NCBI GenBank assembly: GCA_049889695.1
Contig: JBMHCX010000009.1
Span: forward strand, 62,001 to 126,000
Direction of reading: 5' to 3'
DNA: 64,000 bases
DNA from: WTJH01 sp049889695
GTDB lineage: Bacteria; Bacteroidota; Bacteroidia; Flavobacteriales; Flavobacteriaceae
Shown here: positions 24,471-34,264 of the stretch, piece by piece
Layout of the letters: every line of letters starts with the position of its first letter
How positions within the stretch are numbered: position 1 is the first letter of the stretch
Made by a program: the position numbers and the translations under genes
Notes under the pieces: generated by a model
The model's input: the letters and a program-made list of their open reading frames with translations, nothing else
Database searches by the model: none
What the model was told of the DNA's origin: nothing

Positions 24471-27314
24471 ATGGTGGAAGACTATATTGATATACAAGGT
24501 GCTCGTGCGCACAATCTTAAGGATATACACCTAAAAATTCCACGGGAAAAATTAGTGGTCATCACTGGACTTTCGGGCAGTGGGAAATCTTCTTTAGCTT
24601 TTGACACGCTTTATGCTGAGGGACAACGCCGCTATATGGAAACATTTTCGGCTTATGTTCGCCAATTTTTGGGGAGTATGGAGCGGCCAGATGTCGACAA
24701 GATCGATGGCTTGTCGCCCGTCATTGCCATAGAACAAAAAACAACCTCCCGGAGCCCAAGGTCTACAGTAGGGACAATCACAGAGCTTTATGACTACATT
24801 CGCTTGCTCTTTGCGCGTGTCGGGACGGCCTATAGCCATGTTTCCAACCAGCCCATGGTTCAGTATTCGGACGATCAGATTCTAGAGCTGATCAATCAAT
24901 CTTACTCCGACCGAAAAGTTGCCCTCTTAGCACCGTTGATTAAGTCGCGTAAAGGCCACTATCGTGAATTATTTGATCAAATCATGCGGCAAGGGTTTCT
25001 TCGCGCTCGTGTGGACGGAGAACTGCATGACCTCAAGCCCGGATTTAAAGTAGATCGCTACAAAACTCATGATATCGAAGTAGTGATCGACAGAGTGCGG
25101 GTACAGGCAAACGAGAAAGGACTTAAGCGGCTCAAAGACTCCTTAGCGACCGCTTTGGACTATGGTGAAGGAACCTTAATGGTCTTGGATTTAGAAACGA
25201 ATGAAACCCGCTATTTCAGTCGAAATCTCATGTGTGCCGATTCAGGTATATCCTATGCTGTTCCAGAGCCCAATACATTTTCATTCAATTCCCCCAAAGG
25301 GATGTGTGAAAAATGCAAGGGCTTGGGCGTAGAATTTACGCCGAATCTTAAAAAAATTATTCCAGACCCTAGCCTTTCGATCGCTAAGGGCGGATTTGCT
25401 CCCTTAGGCGATAAAAAAAGTAGCTGGGCCTTTCGTCAACTAGAAACGATTGCTACCTGTTACGATTTTAACTTAAACCTAGCCATCGAAAAAATCCCGC
25501 CGAAAGCCCTGGATATCATCCTATATGGAGGCAAAGAGAAGTTTTCTATCTCTTCCAAAAACTTAGGGGTTTCACGGGACTACAAGATAGATTACGAAGG
25601 TATCGTCAACTTCATTCAACACCAATTTGAACTTTCGGATAGTGCCGCGATTAAGCGTTGGGCAGGGAGTTACATGGATGAACAATCGTGTTCTGTTTGC
25701 GATGGTGCCCGACTAAAAAAAGAGACGCTTCATTTCAGAATTGGAAATAAAAATATCGCTGAACTTTCGCTCATGGACTTAGATGAACTAGCCAAGTGGT
25801 TAGATCAGCTCCCTGCGCAATTAAGCCCCAATGAAATGATTATTGCCGGGGAAATCCTCAAGGAAATCCGATCGAGGCTTCAATTTTTGTTGGACGTTGG
25901 CCTGCATTACTTACAATTGCACCGCTCCTCCAAAACGCTTTCCGGCGGAGAAGCCCAAAGGATTCGCTTAGCCACCCAGATTGGTTCTCAACTCGTCGGT
26001 GTGCTCTATATCCTCGATGAACCATCGATTGGGTTACACCAAAGAGACAACGATCGCTTGATTCAGTCGCTTGAATCGCTTCGGGATCTGGGGAATTCTG
26101 TATTGGTAGTGGAACATGACAAAGACATGATCCTAAAAGCCGATCATGTTGTGGACTTAGGCCCAAGGGCTGGAAAAAATGGAGGAGAGATTATTTCAGA
26201 AGGCCCACCGACTCAACTGCAGCAACAGAATACCCTAACTGCCGAATACTTGAATGGCACCCGCGAAATTCCGGTTCCTACTCAACGTCGTAAAGGCAAT
26301 GGAAAAAAAATACGCTTAGAAGGATGTAGCGGTAATAATCTCAAAAACGTCGATGTAGATATCCCCCTGGGGCTTATGATTGGTGTTACTGGGGTTTCGG
26401 GAAGTGGGAAGTCTACCCTTATCAATGGAACCCTTTACCCCATCCTAAACGCGGCTATCTACAGGGGCGTAAAAGAGCCAATGCCCTACAACAAGATAAA
26501 AGGGTTAAAATATTTGGATAAGGTGGTGGATGTCAATCAGGCGCCCATTGGGCGAACACCTCGAAGCAACCCTTCTACCTATTGTGGTGTTTTCAGTGAT
26601 ATTCGCAACCTTTTTGCCCTCACGCCTGAAGCACAAATTCGCGGGTATAAACCAGGACGATTCAGTTTTAATGTAAAGGGTGGACGGTGCGAAACCTGTC
26701 AGGGAGGTGGAATGCGTGTTATTGAAATGAATTTTCTTCCAGATGTTTACGTTCCATGTGAAAGTTGCTTTGGAAAGCGCTTTAATCGAGAGACACTAGA
26801 GATTCGCTATCGAGGAAAATCGATCGCCGATGTTTTAGAAATGACGATCGACCAAGCTTGTCAGTTTTTTGAACCCATTCCAAAGATCTTTCATAAACTC
26901 AAAACACTGCAAGAAGTTGGGCTTGGCTATATCGCCCTAGGGCAAAGCTCCACTACCCTTTCGGGAGGCGAAGCGCAGCGGATTAAATTAGCAACCGAGT
27001 TAGCCAAAAAAGACACCGGCCAAACGCTATACATACTCGATGAGCCCACCACAGGCCTGCACTTCGAAGATATACGGGTATTGATGGAAGTTCTGAACCG
27101 ATTGGTCGATCGCGGCAACACTGTTTTAATCATTGAGCACAACTTGGATGTGATTAAGCAAGTAGATCATATCATCGACCTCGGGCCAGAAGGTGGGAAA
27201 AACGGGGGGCAAATAGTAGGCATCGGGACGCCGGAAGACTTCTGTACCTTAGAAGACAATATCACCGCAAAATATTTGAGAAAAGAACTGTTTCCAACTC
27301 TTAAGGCGTTATGA
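24471..27314 (+). CDS. uvrA: excinuclease ABC subunit A
   Basis: The protein (947 residues from ATG 24471; an in-frame ATG at 24456 would add five) is a full-length UvrA. It opens with DYIDIQGARAHNLKDI and has Walker A GLSGSGKSSLAFDT, a UvrB-binding and insertion region, zinc-module cysteines (MCEKCKGLG, CSVCDGARLKKE, CETCQGGG...CESCFGKRF), two ABC signatures (LSGGEAQRIRLA, LSGGEAQRIKLA) and a second Walker A GVSGSGKSTLI. It recognises DNA lesions and loads UvrB in nucleotide-excision repair. It heads an overlapping three-gene run: its TGA overlaps the LOG-family start by 4 nt. The perfect -7 box at 24444 suggests a short leader. Confidence 0.97.
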   Translation: MVEDYIDIQGARAHNLKDIHLKIPREKLVVITGLSGSGKSSLAFDTLYAEGQRRYMETFSAYVRQFLGSMERPDVDKIDGLSPVIAIEQKTTSRSPRSTVGTITELYDYIRLLFARVGTAYSHVSNQPMVQYSDDQILELINQSYSDRKVALLAPLIKSRKGHYRELFDQIMRQGFLRARVDGELHDLKPGFKVDRYKTHDIEVVIDRVRVQANEKGLKRLKDSLATALDYGEGTLMVLDLETNETRYFSRNLMCADSGISYAVPEPNTFSFNSPKGMCEKCKGLGVEFTPNLKKIIPDPSLSIAKGGFAPLGDKKSSWAFRQLETIATCYDFNLNLAIEKIPPKALDIILYGGKEKFSISSKNLGVSRDYKIDYEGIVNFIQHQFELSDSAAIKRWAGSYMDEQSCSVCDGARLKKETLHFRIGNKNIAELSLMDLDELAKWLDQLPAQLSPNEMIIAGEILKEIRSRLQFLLDVGLHYLQLHRSSKTLSGGEAQRIRLATQIGSQLVGVLYILDEPSIGLHQRDNDRLIQSLESLRDLGNSVLVVEHDKDMILKADHVVDLGPRAGKNGGEIISEGPPTQLQQQNTLTAEYLNGTREIPVPTQRRKGNGKKIRLEGCSGNNLKNVDVDIPLGLMIGVTGVSGSGKSTLINGTLYPILNAAIYRGVKEPMPYNKIKGLKYLDKVVDVNQAPIGRTPRSNPSTYCGVFSDIRNLFALTPEAQIRGYKPGRFSFNVKGGRCETCQGGGMRVIEMNFLPDVYVPCESCFGKRFNRETLEIRYRGKSIADVLEMTIDQACQFFEPIPKIFHKLKTLQEVGLGYIALGQSSTTLSGGEAQRIKLATELAKKDTGQTLYILDEPTTGLHFEDIRVLMEVLNRLVDRGNTVLIIEHNLDVIKQVDHIIDLGPEGGKNGGQIVGIGTPEDFCTLEDNITAKYLRKELFPTLKAL

Positions 27315-27997
27315 AAAAACAACAAAAACCCAAAAATTGGCACGAGATTAAAGCAAACGACTCCTGGGCACTCTTCAAGATTATGAGTGAGTTTGTGGAG
27401 GGTTATGAAACCTTAGCCAGAATTGGGCCCTGTATTTCGGTTTTTGGATCTGCCAGAACCGAAGAGGGACATCCACACTACGAGATGGCCGTTGAGGTAG
27501 CAGAAAAAATAGTGGAATCCGGCTATGGTGTAATTACTGGAGGTGGTCCTGGCCTGATGGAAGCGGCTAATCGAGGAGCAAAAAATGCAGGGGGAATCTC
27601 TGTAGGACTGAATATAGACCTCCCTTTTGAACAGTTTCCGAATCCCTATATCGACAACGATAAGCTGATTAACTTTCAATATTTCTTTGTCCGAAAAGTC
27701 ATCTTTGTAAAATATGCTCAAGGTTTCATTGTGATGCCCGGAGGCTTCGGTACTCTAGACGAACTATTTGAAGCCATTACGCTAATTCAAACCCATAAAG
27801 TCAGCCGTTTTCCCATCGTTTTGGTGGGGAAGTCGTTTTGGGGAGGATTAATGGACTGGATTCAAAACACCCTGTTGTCGGAGGGCTATATCAGCGATGA
27901 GGATATGTTTCTCTTTGAACTTGTCGACACGCCTGCAGAAGCAGTTGAGAAAATCAATCACTTTTATACGACTGAAAATTTTCGTCCGAATTTTTAA
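27311..27997 (+). CDS. LOG-family / TIGR00730 Rossmann-fold protein
   Basis: This 228-residue protein carries the two LOG signatures: GGGPGLMEAANRGA and PGGFGTLDELFEA. Family members are phosphoribohydrolases that release free cytokinin bases or AMP-derived bases from nucleoside 5'-monophosphates, although many bacterial members have only been assigned by similarity. It overlaps uvrA by 4 nt and the next gene by 1 nt (TAATG at 27995-27999), so the three genes are co-translated. No signal peptide is present; it is cytoplasmic. The catalytic Arg and Glu positions of the signature look intact. Confidence 0.88.
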   Translation: MKKQQKPKNWHEIKANDSWALFKIMSEFVEGYETLARIGPCISVFGSARTEEGHPHYEMAVEVAEKIVESGYGVITGGGPGLMEAANRGAKNAGGISVGLNIDLPFEQFPNPYIDNDKLINFQYFFVRKVIFVKYAQGFIVMPGGFGTLDELFEAITLIQTHKVSRFPIVLVGKSFWGGLMDWIQNTLLSEGYISDEDMFLFELVDTPAEAVEKINHFYTTENFRPNF

Positions 27998-30774
27998 TGT
28001 ATTCTCTTCGACTTTTTATTGTTGCCCTTATCCTGGGTTCCTTGACCCCAGCCATTGCACAGGTACACGATATAAAAGTGCACTACGACTCGCTACAGCA
28101 GCAGCTTAAAGTCGAACATAAACTGCGCTGGTATAATACTAGAAAACAACCCCTGAAAGATTTAGTGCTGCTGGATTGGAATCATGCCCATCACAGTACA
28201 CAAACCCCTCTAGCCCTTCGACTCACCGAAGAATTCGATCGAAGTTTCTTTATCTCCAACAAGAGTAAGTTTGGAAAAACCATCATTCATTCGATTCAAT
28301 CCGGAAAAGAGAATTTACAATGGACTAGACCTGAGGAGCATCCGGATATAGTGCGTATATCATTGAATACATCGATCCCTGTAGGGGACTATCAGGACTT
28401 TTATTTTGAATATACTCTTCAATTGCCTTCGGCTAAATTTACGGGACACGGATATAAGTCAAATGGAGATATTAGCTTAAAATATTGGCATTTGATGCCC
28501 GCCCCCATGAACAATAGAGGGTGGCGGTACTATTCCAATCTGAACTTAGAAGACTACGGAGGAGTTGAGAATCGCTATCAGGTTCAGTGGTCTGGAATCG
28601 ATCCATCTAAAATCATTTCCAATTTAATGGAAAGTGCTCCCCTTCGCTATACTGGAGATGTTTCCGCTGCTTTTTTTGATTTTCTGCAGGAAAGCGATTT
28701 TGAAACCTATCAGATTAAAGACAAGCAGACCATTATTACTGATTTTGAATCTCGGCAGCGCGGCAAAATTTCTCGACAAGCAAGTATTTTGCGCATCAGC
28801 GATTATTTCGAAAAGGTCTTAGGTCTAGAACTTCCTGAAAAACTGTGGGTACAAAAAGCGATATATAACCGCTACCCCTTTTACGGACTTAATCAGCTTC
28901 CAGAAATAGTGAGTCCTTTCTCAGAAGAGTTTCACTTCGAAGTACGCTTTTTAAAAGCTTTTGCGTTTGCTGTCGCTGAACATCAGTTAATAAATTTAGA
29001 TCGTCGTAAAAACTATGGTCTCTTCCACGGGTTACAAATCTATTGGATTTTAAAATATATGGAGGCCAATCATCCGCATCAGAAATTTATCGGTCGATTG
29101 GCAGAATGGAAGATTTTAAAGCCATACGAAATCAGTCGAATGCCCTTTAATCGCGGCTTTTGGTTTTTTAACAATCTTACCCAAACCGCCAATTTACAGC
29201 AAGCCGACCGGATTTCCGGCGATCAGCTGACACGTTTCAATGCCCGAGTAGGAGTTCCATATCATATGGGAATGGGTTGGTTATATCTCGATCATTATAT
29301 GGGAGGCAATCGTCTACAAAACAGCCTTCAAGCCCTTTATTCGAGTGGAGATTTAAACGCTTTTCAGTCTTTTTTAGAACAATCCGAGCAAGAGTCCTTT
29401 AAGTGGCTTTTCCATCACTACTTTGGCGATCGTTTCTCTTATGACCTGCAGTTGGCTGTAGAAAAAGTGACAGCCGATAGCCTTCAGATTAGAGTAGCGG
29501 AAAAAGATGGCTTTAAAATGCCCTATAAATTGGAATGGGTCCAAAAGAATGGGCAGACGAAAGGCAAATGGTATGGAGCCGAAACCATGGGGAATTCCCT
29601 GCTGATTCCTCGAGAAAAAGCCGCTTATATAAGTCTAAACGCTTCCGAACTATGGCCGGATCGAGTGCAGAAAAATCATTGGCGAAGAAATGCTAAGTCT
29701 CAACTGAAACCGTTGCGCGTTACTTTTTTAAAAGACATTCAGAGCCCCAAAGCTAATCAGCTTTTTTTTAATCCTGCGCTTGGACTAAATGCCTATGACG
29801 GCTTCACCTTAGGAATGCAATTCTACAACAAACCCATAGTGCAGCCCAACTTTGAATTCAACATATCTCCTCAATATAGCTCGATTGAAAAAACATTGGT
29901 TGGGAATTTTAATTTGCAACAACGTTTTCGCAAGGAAAAATCATCCAATTATCTCACACTACTGTCCGTTTTTGGGAGTCAATATCACTATGATGAAAGT
30001 CGAAAGTACAGTGTCTTGGTTCCCACGGTCAGTTTCCTTTTTCGACCGGAAAATCTTCGTTCCAATTACCGGGAACAACTGAATTTCGCATACTTTCAGG
30101 TGAAACGCGAAACCCAATCAAACCAGGGGTTGAGCAGTCCCAATTATCAAATATTTAACGTCAGCTTCCAACAAAGCGACAGAGCTGCCATCAACTATAT
30201 GAACAGGAGAATCGATATGGACTTGTCGAAAGATATGGGGAAAGTTTATACGAGCTTGGATTATCGAAAACTGTTTCCCAGTGGCAGGCAGTTTTCTGTT
30301 GGTTTATTCGGCGGAATATTTTTGTACCACAACCGTCAGGATATCCAGTTTTACGATTTCAACCTTAATCGCCCGACCGACTATCTATTCCGGTATAACT
30401 ACTTAGGGCGTTCAGAAACGGAGGGGCTTTTAGGGCAACAGTTTATTCCTGCTGAGGGAAGTTTTAAGTCGATCATTGAGAACTCTAGCGCCAATGATTT
30501 TTTAGTCTCCACCAATCTAGCGATGGGACTTTGGAAATGGGTTGAAGCCTATGCCGATTTTGGCATTTTACGCAATCGGAAGGAGAGAGCTAGGGCCTAT
30601 TACGGCACAGGAATACGTCTAAATTTATTGCAGGATTATCTTGAAATATTCTTCCCGATTGCTTCAAGTGAAGGTGTTGAAGTAAATGATAATCAATACA
30701 TTAACAACATACGGATTATGTTTACTATTGATCCTAAAACCTTATCAGGACTATTTTCTAGAAGTTGGTTTTGA
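27997..30774 (+). CDS. outer-membrane barrel protein with degenerate M1-aminopeptidase-like domain
   Basis: This 925-residue protein has a signal peptide (1-21, ending AIAQ). Residues ~23-560 follow the layout of an M1 (gluzincin) aminopeptidase: an N-terminal beta domain (VHDIKVHYDSLQQQLKVEHKLRWYNT) then a helical domain. The zinc site is broken: where M1 enzymes read HExxHQW, this one reads AVAEHQL (residues 325-331), and the Glu of the downstream NEGxA motif is replaced (FHGLQIYW). From ~590 onward it is rich in alternating strands with a terminal Phe, like an outer-membrane barrel. It is therefore probably not a peptidase; it may bind peptides or be a scaffold. It overlaps the LOG gene by 1 nt. 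The M1 reading rests on pattern similarity by eye. Confidence 0.68.
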   Translation: MYSLRLFIVALILGSLTPAIAQVHDIKVHYDSLQQQLKVEHKLRWYNTRKQPLKDLVLLDWNHAHHSTQTPLALRLTEEFDRSFFISNKSKFGKTIIHSIQSGKENLQWTRPEEHPDIVRISLNTSIPVGDYQDFYFEYTLQLPSAKFTGHGYKSNGDISLKYWHLMPAPMNNRGWRYYSNLNLEDYGGVENRYQVQWSGIDPSKIISNLMESAPLRYTGDVSAAFFDFLQESDFETYQIKDKQTIITDFESRQRGKISRQASILRISDYFEKVLGLELPEKLWVQKAIYNRYPFYGLNQLPEIVSPFSEEFHFEVRFLKAFAFAVAEHQLINLDRRKNYGLFHGLQIYWILKYMEANHPHQKFIGRLAEWKILKPYEISRMPFNRGFWFFNNLTQTANLQQADRISGDQLTRFNARVGVPYHMGMGWLYLDHYMGGNRLQNSLQALYSSGDLNAFQSFLEQSEQESFKWLFHHYFGDRFSYDLQLAVEKVTADSLQIRVAEKDGFKMPYKLEWVQKNGQTKGKWYGAETMGNSLLIPREKAAYISLNASELWPDRVQKNHWRRNAKSQLKPLRVTFLKDIQSPKANQLFFNPALGLNAYDGFTLGMQFYNKPIVQPNFEFNISPQYSSIEKTLVGNFNLQQRFRKEKSSNYLTLLSVFGSQYHYDESRKYSVLVPTVSFLFRPENLRSNYREQLNFAYFQVKRETQSNQGLSSPNYQIFNVSFQQSDRAAINYMNRRIDMDLSKDMGKVYTSLDYRKLFPSGRQFSVGLFGGIFLYHNRQDIQFYDFNLNRPTDYLFRYNYLGRSETEGLLGQQFIPAEGSFKSIIENSSANDFLVSTNLAMGLWKWVEAYADFGILRNRKERARAYYGTGIRLNLLQDYLEIFFPIASSEGVEVNDNQYINNIRIMFTIDPKTLSGLFSRSWF

Positions 30775-30821
30775 ACGATCATTAGAAATGAGCTTGGGGA
30801 TATTTTGTATCTTGCAGGCTT

Positions 30822-33218
30822 ATGAAGAATGCTCCAGCAGTTGAAATTTCCTTTGAGGAGTTTCAAAAGCAAATTTTGACCGACTATCATACGGCAGTAA
30901 TCAGTCGAAGTTGTAGCCTCCTTGGACGTCGGGAGGTGCTTTCAGGAAAAGGAAAGTTTGGTATTTTTGGCGATGGGAAAGAGCTTCCACAAATTGCCAT
31001 CAATCGTTTTTTTCAAAAAGGCGATTATCGGGCGGGCTACTACCGCGATCAGACTTTTTTAATTGGACAGGGGCTGCTACAACCAGAAAATATCTTTTCA
31101 GCGCTCTACGCTCATTTAGATGAAGAACAAGAACCTATGTCTTCTGGACGGCAAATGGTTGGACACTTCATGACCCCCAATGTGGATGGGCATTTGAAAT
31201 GGATCGACCAGACCACTCAGTTCAATCATACCTCCGATATTTCCCCAACTGCCGGACAAATGCCTCGACTTTTAGGATTGGCACAGGCCTCCAAGGTATA
31301 TCGTTCGTTGGAGAAGTTAAAAGCCGAAAAATTCAGTAGAAACGGCAATGAAATCGCTTGGGGAACCATCGGTAATGCCAGTACGAGTGAAGGCTTATTT
31401 CTAGAAACGATTAACGCAGCTGCCGTGTTACAAGTTCCAATGGTGATCAGTGTTTGGGACGACGACTACGGAATTTCGGTTCATAACAAAGATCATACGG
31501 CTAAAGAAAGCATCTCTGAAGCACTCGCTGGATTTCAGATGAATATGGATCAGGCAGGTTTACAGATCTTCCGTGTGAACGGTTGGGATTACGCTGCCCT
31601 GATTGAAACCTATGAAGAGGCTGCTCGCCTCGCCCGAGAAAAACACATTCCAGTGCTGGTACACGTGGTGGAACTTACCCAACCCACCGGGCATTCTACT
31701 TCTGGCTCCCATGAACGCTACAAGTCCAAAGACCGATTGGCATGGGAAGCCGCATATGATTGCAATGTTCAATTTCGCCAATGGATTCTTCAGGAGCAAT
31801 TAGCGACAGAAGAAGAATTAGAGACGATTGAAAAAGCTGCCGACCAAGAAGTAAAAGCAGCGAAGCGAAAAGCATGGGATAACTACCGAAAGCCCATCGT
31901 AAAAAAACAGCAGCAACTTAACACCCTGTTGGAGCAGTTATTGCCTCAAACGCAAAACGATATCCATATCCAACAGTTGCGCATTCAACTACGCGACGTT
32001 CTCGAGCTGACGCATAAAACCATCCTGAGTACCGCCCGACAAGCGGCTCTATTAGCCCAAAAATACCCAGATTGTGATCTGGCTCCTCTGCACAGTCTAA
32101 TCGCAGCAGAACAAAGCTTTTTTCAAGAAAAAGTATCCAGCAGACTCTACAGTGTTTCAGAAGAGGTGAGTCGACAAGCGAAAGCCGCACAGTATCCTTC
32201 GCCAGTAGAGCAGGTAGACGGACGGGTAGTGATCCGTGACAACTTCAATGCCCTACTTCAAAAACACCAAGAACTTCTGATTTTTGGGGAAGACTGTGGT
32301 GCGATTGGAGATGTTAATCAGGGGCTTGAGGGTTTACAAGAGCAGTTTGGCCCCATACGTGTAGCCGATACTGGAATTCGTGAGGCCACCATCATTGGGC
32401 AAGGCATAGGTATGGCCTTTAGAGGCCTTCGACCCATTGCAGAAATTCAGTATTTGGATTATATTTTATATGCACTTCATACATTAAGCGATGATTTAGC
32501 TTCTTTATTCTACAGAACTGATGGTAAGCAAGTTGCGCCTTTAATTATTCGTACAAGAGGACATCGTCTGGAGGGTATATGGCATTCGGGATCTCCTATG
32601 GGAGGAATGTTAGGACTGCTGCGTGGAATCTATATACTAGTTCCTCGGAATATGACTCAGGCGGCAGGATTTTACAATCATTTGCTTGAGATCAAACAAG
32701 CGGCCATAGTGGTAGAATCGCTCAATGGTTATCGCTTAAAGGAGGATCTCCCTGAAAATTTGGGAGATTTTAAAACCCCGATCGGGAAAATCGAATGTTT
32801 GCGAGAAGGAAAGCACATCACGGTTGTTTCTTATGGATCGACCCTTCGTTTGGTTCAAGAGGCCGCAATAGTCCTCGAAAAGAGAGGAATACAAATCGAA
32901 GTCATTGATATACAATCCTTGATCCCTTTTGATACATCTTTTGAAATCCGAGAGCGCTTAGCACAGACCAATCGCTTAATGATTGTTGATGAAGATGTTC
33001 CCGGCGGCGCTTCAGCCTACATTCTTCAACAACTGCTCGAAGAGCAAAACGTATTTGAGCTACTCGATAGTGCTCCAGTATTGTTAAGCGCCAAAAGTCA
33101 CCGGCCTGCCTATGGGTCCGATGGGGATTACGGTTCCAAACCCCAGCTGGATGATATAGTCGAAAAAGCCTACGGTATTATGCACGAAGCGGACCCGCTG
33201 AATTTCCCGCTTCGCTAG
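30822..33218 (+). CDS. fused alpha/beta E1 component of a 2-oxoacid (branched-chain type) dehydrogenase
   Basis: This 798-residue protein joins both E1 subunits. The alpha half (~1-370) has the thiamine-diphosphate region WGTIGNASTSEGLFLETINAAAVLQVPMV and DDDYGISVHNK. The beta half (~455-798) has FGEDCGAIGDVNQGLEGLQEQFGPIRVADTGIREATI and the C-terminal transketolase fold with VSYGSTLRLV and DIQSLIPFD. It decarboxylates a 2-oxoacid, probably branched-chain, and passes the acyl group to an E2 lipoyl subunit. No E2 or E3 gene is in the window. The fusion is common in Bacteroidota. It lies 47 nt after the pseudo-peptidase gene and may be transcribed separately. Confidence 0.9.
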   Translation: MKNAPAVEISFEEFQKQILTDYHTAVISRSCSLLGRREVLSGKGKFGIFGDGKELPQIAINRFFQKGDYRAGYYRDQTFLIGQGLLQPENIFSALYAHLDEEQEPMSSGRQMVGHFMTPNVDGHLKWIDQTTQFNHTSDISPTAGQMPRLLGLAQASKVYRSLEKLKAEKFSRNGNEIAWGTIGNASTSEGLFLETINAAAVLQVPMVISVWDDDYGISVHNKDHTAKESISEALAGFQMNMDQAGLQIFRVNGWDYAALIETYEEAARLAREKHIPVLVHVVELTQPTGHSTSGSHERYKSKDRLAWEAAYDCNVQFRQWILQEQLATEEELETIEKAADQEVKAAKRKAWDNYRKPIVKKQQQLNTLLEQLLPQTQNDIHIQQLRIQLRDVLELTHKTILSTARQAALLAQKYPDCDLAPLHSLIAAEQSFFQEKVSSRLYSVSEEVSRQAKAAQYPSPVEQVDGRVVIRDNFNALLQKHQELLIFGEDCGAIGDVNQGLEGLQEQFGPIRVADTGIREATIIGQGIGMAFRGLRPIAEIQYLDYILYALHTLSDDLASLFYRTDGKQVAPLIIRTRGHRLEGIWHSGSPMGGMLGLLRGIYILVPRNMTQAAGFYNHLLEIKQAAIVVESLNGYRLKEDLPENLGDFKTPIGKIECLREGKHITVVSYGSTLRLVQEAAIVLEKRGIQIEVIDIQSLIPFDTSFEIRERLAQTNRLMIVDEDVPGGASAYILQQLLEEQNVFELLDSAPVLLSAKSHRPAYGSDGDYGSKPQLDDIVEKAYGIMHEADPLNFPLR

Positions 33219-33233
33219 TTGAATCACGGGTAA

Positions 33234-34235
33234 TTATGCGACGAAAATCTTCATCAACAACTCTTGTAGATGTGCCTTAGGTGTTTTGTTCACAGCGCCT
33301 AGCCCCTTGGAACGCAGATCGTAATCATAGATCTCGGCGAGTGCTTGAGCGCATTGCTTCATGGAATAGTGCTGGGCCGCTAGCTGATATTCTCTAACAA
33401 AATATGGATTGATCCCAAGGGCCTGAGCGGCTTGTTGCTTGTTAGTTAAAGCTTGATAAGAAATGATTTTTAAAAAATATCGATGCAATGTACTCAAGGT
33501 TAACACCAAGGGGTGTTTCTTGGGATGATCGCCCATATGCGCGGCAATCTTAAGGGCCTGGGGGATGTTCCGCTCCCCTATTGCTTTCTGAAGCTCAAAA
33601 TTATTATAGCTCTTACTGATTCCTACATGGCTCTCTACTGCGCTAAGGTCTACGGTTGCTTCGGCCCCCATCACCAAACGAATTTTTTTGAGAGCATTTT
33701 CAATCGCCTGTAAATCAGCTCCTATACTAGCTGCCAACAATTGTACAGCCTCTGGTGTTAGCTTTAAATGCAAGCCTTTCGCTGCTTGCTGAATCCAATT
33801 GGGCACTTGATTGTCGTAGATGGGCTTGGCTTCCAGTACCACACCAGTTTTTTGAATGGCTTTGTATAGTTTAGAACGCTTGTCCAAAGACTTGTGCTTC
33901 CAACAAATGACCAGGACTGTTTGTGGCTGTGGTTGCTGTGCATAGGTCGCCAGAGGCTCAAGGTTTTTATCCATATACTGTGCTTCTCGAACAACTAACA
34001 GTTGTTTTTCACTCAGCATCGGATAGCGTTTTGCCACTTCTAACAGCTCGGGAATTTTTGCTTCTTTCCCATAAACCAGGGTATAATCGAAGGCTTTTGA
34101 AGCTTCATCCGCTAGCTGCGCCTCTAAGGCAGCTTCTACCTGATCGATAAAGTAAGGCTCCTCTCCCATGAGCAAATAAATGGGCGAAAACTGACCCTTC
34201 TGAATCTGATTTATAATCGTCTCATATGTTTGCAT
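33234..34235 (-). CDS. holA: DNA polymerase III delta subunit
   Basis: This 333-residue protein has the HolA layout: an N-terminal AAA+-like domain beginning ETIINQIQKGQFSPIYLLMGEEPYFIDQ, VIVVREAQYMDK-type strands, and a helical collar with HPLVLTLSTLHRYFLKI. The delta subunit opens the beta sliding clamp inside the clamp loader; it does not hydrolyse ATP, in line with the poor P-loop. It converges on the E1 dehydrogenase (14 nt between stops) and is divergent from the PD-(D/E)XK-like gene with only 29 bp between starts. The same neighbourhood is common in flavobacteria as far as I know. Confidence 0.9.
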   Translation of the reverse strand: MQTYETIINQIQKGQFSPIYLLMGEEPYFIDQVEAALEAQLADEASKAFDYTLVYGKEAKIPELLEVAKRYPMLSEKQLLVVREAQYMDKNLEPLATYAQQPQPQTVLVICWKHKSLDKRSKLYKAIQKTGVVLEAKPIYDNQVPNWIQQAAKGLHLKLTPEAVQLLAASIGADLQAIENALKKIRLVMGAEATVDLSAVESHVGISKSYNNFELQKAIGERNIPQALKIAAHMGDHPKKHPLVLTLSTLHRYFLKIISYQALTNKQQAAQALGINPYFVREYQLAAQHYSMKQCAQALAEIYDYDLRSKGLGAVNKTPKAHLQELLMKIFVA

Positions 34236-34241
34236 CGGGAT

Positions 34242-34249
34242 TATTTTTG
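34242..34249 (+). promoter_or_regulatory. -7 promoter box for the 34265 gene
   Basis: TATTTTTG is a perfect TAnnTTTG box, 15 nt before the start of the plus-strand gene and within the 29-bp gap to holA. A short leader of about 10 nt would result. Confidence 0.45.
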
Positions 34250-34264
34250 CAAATTAGCGGCTGA

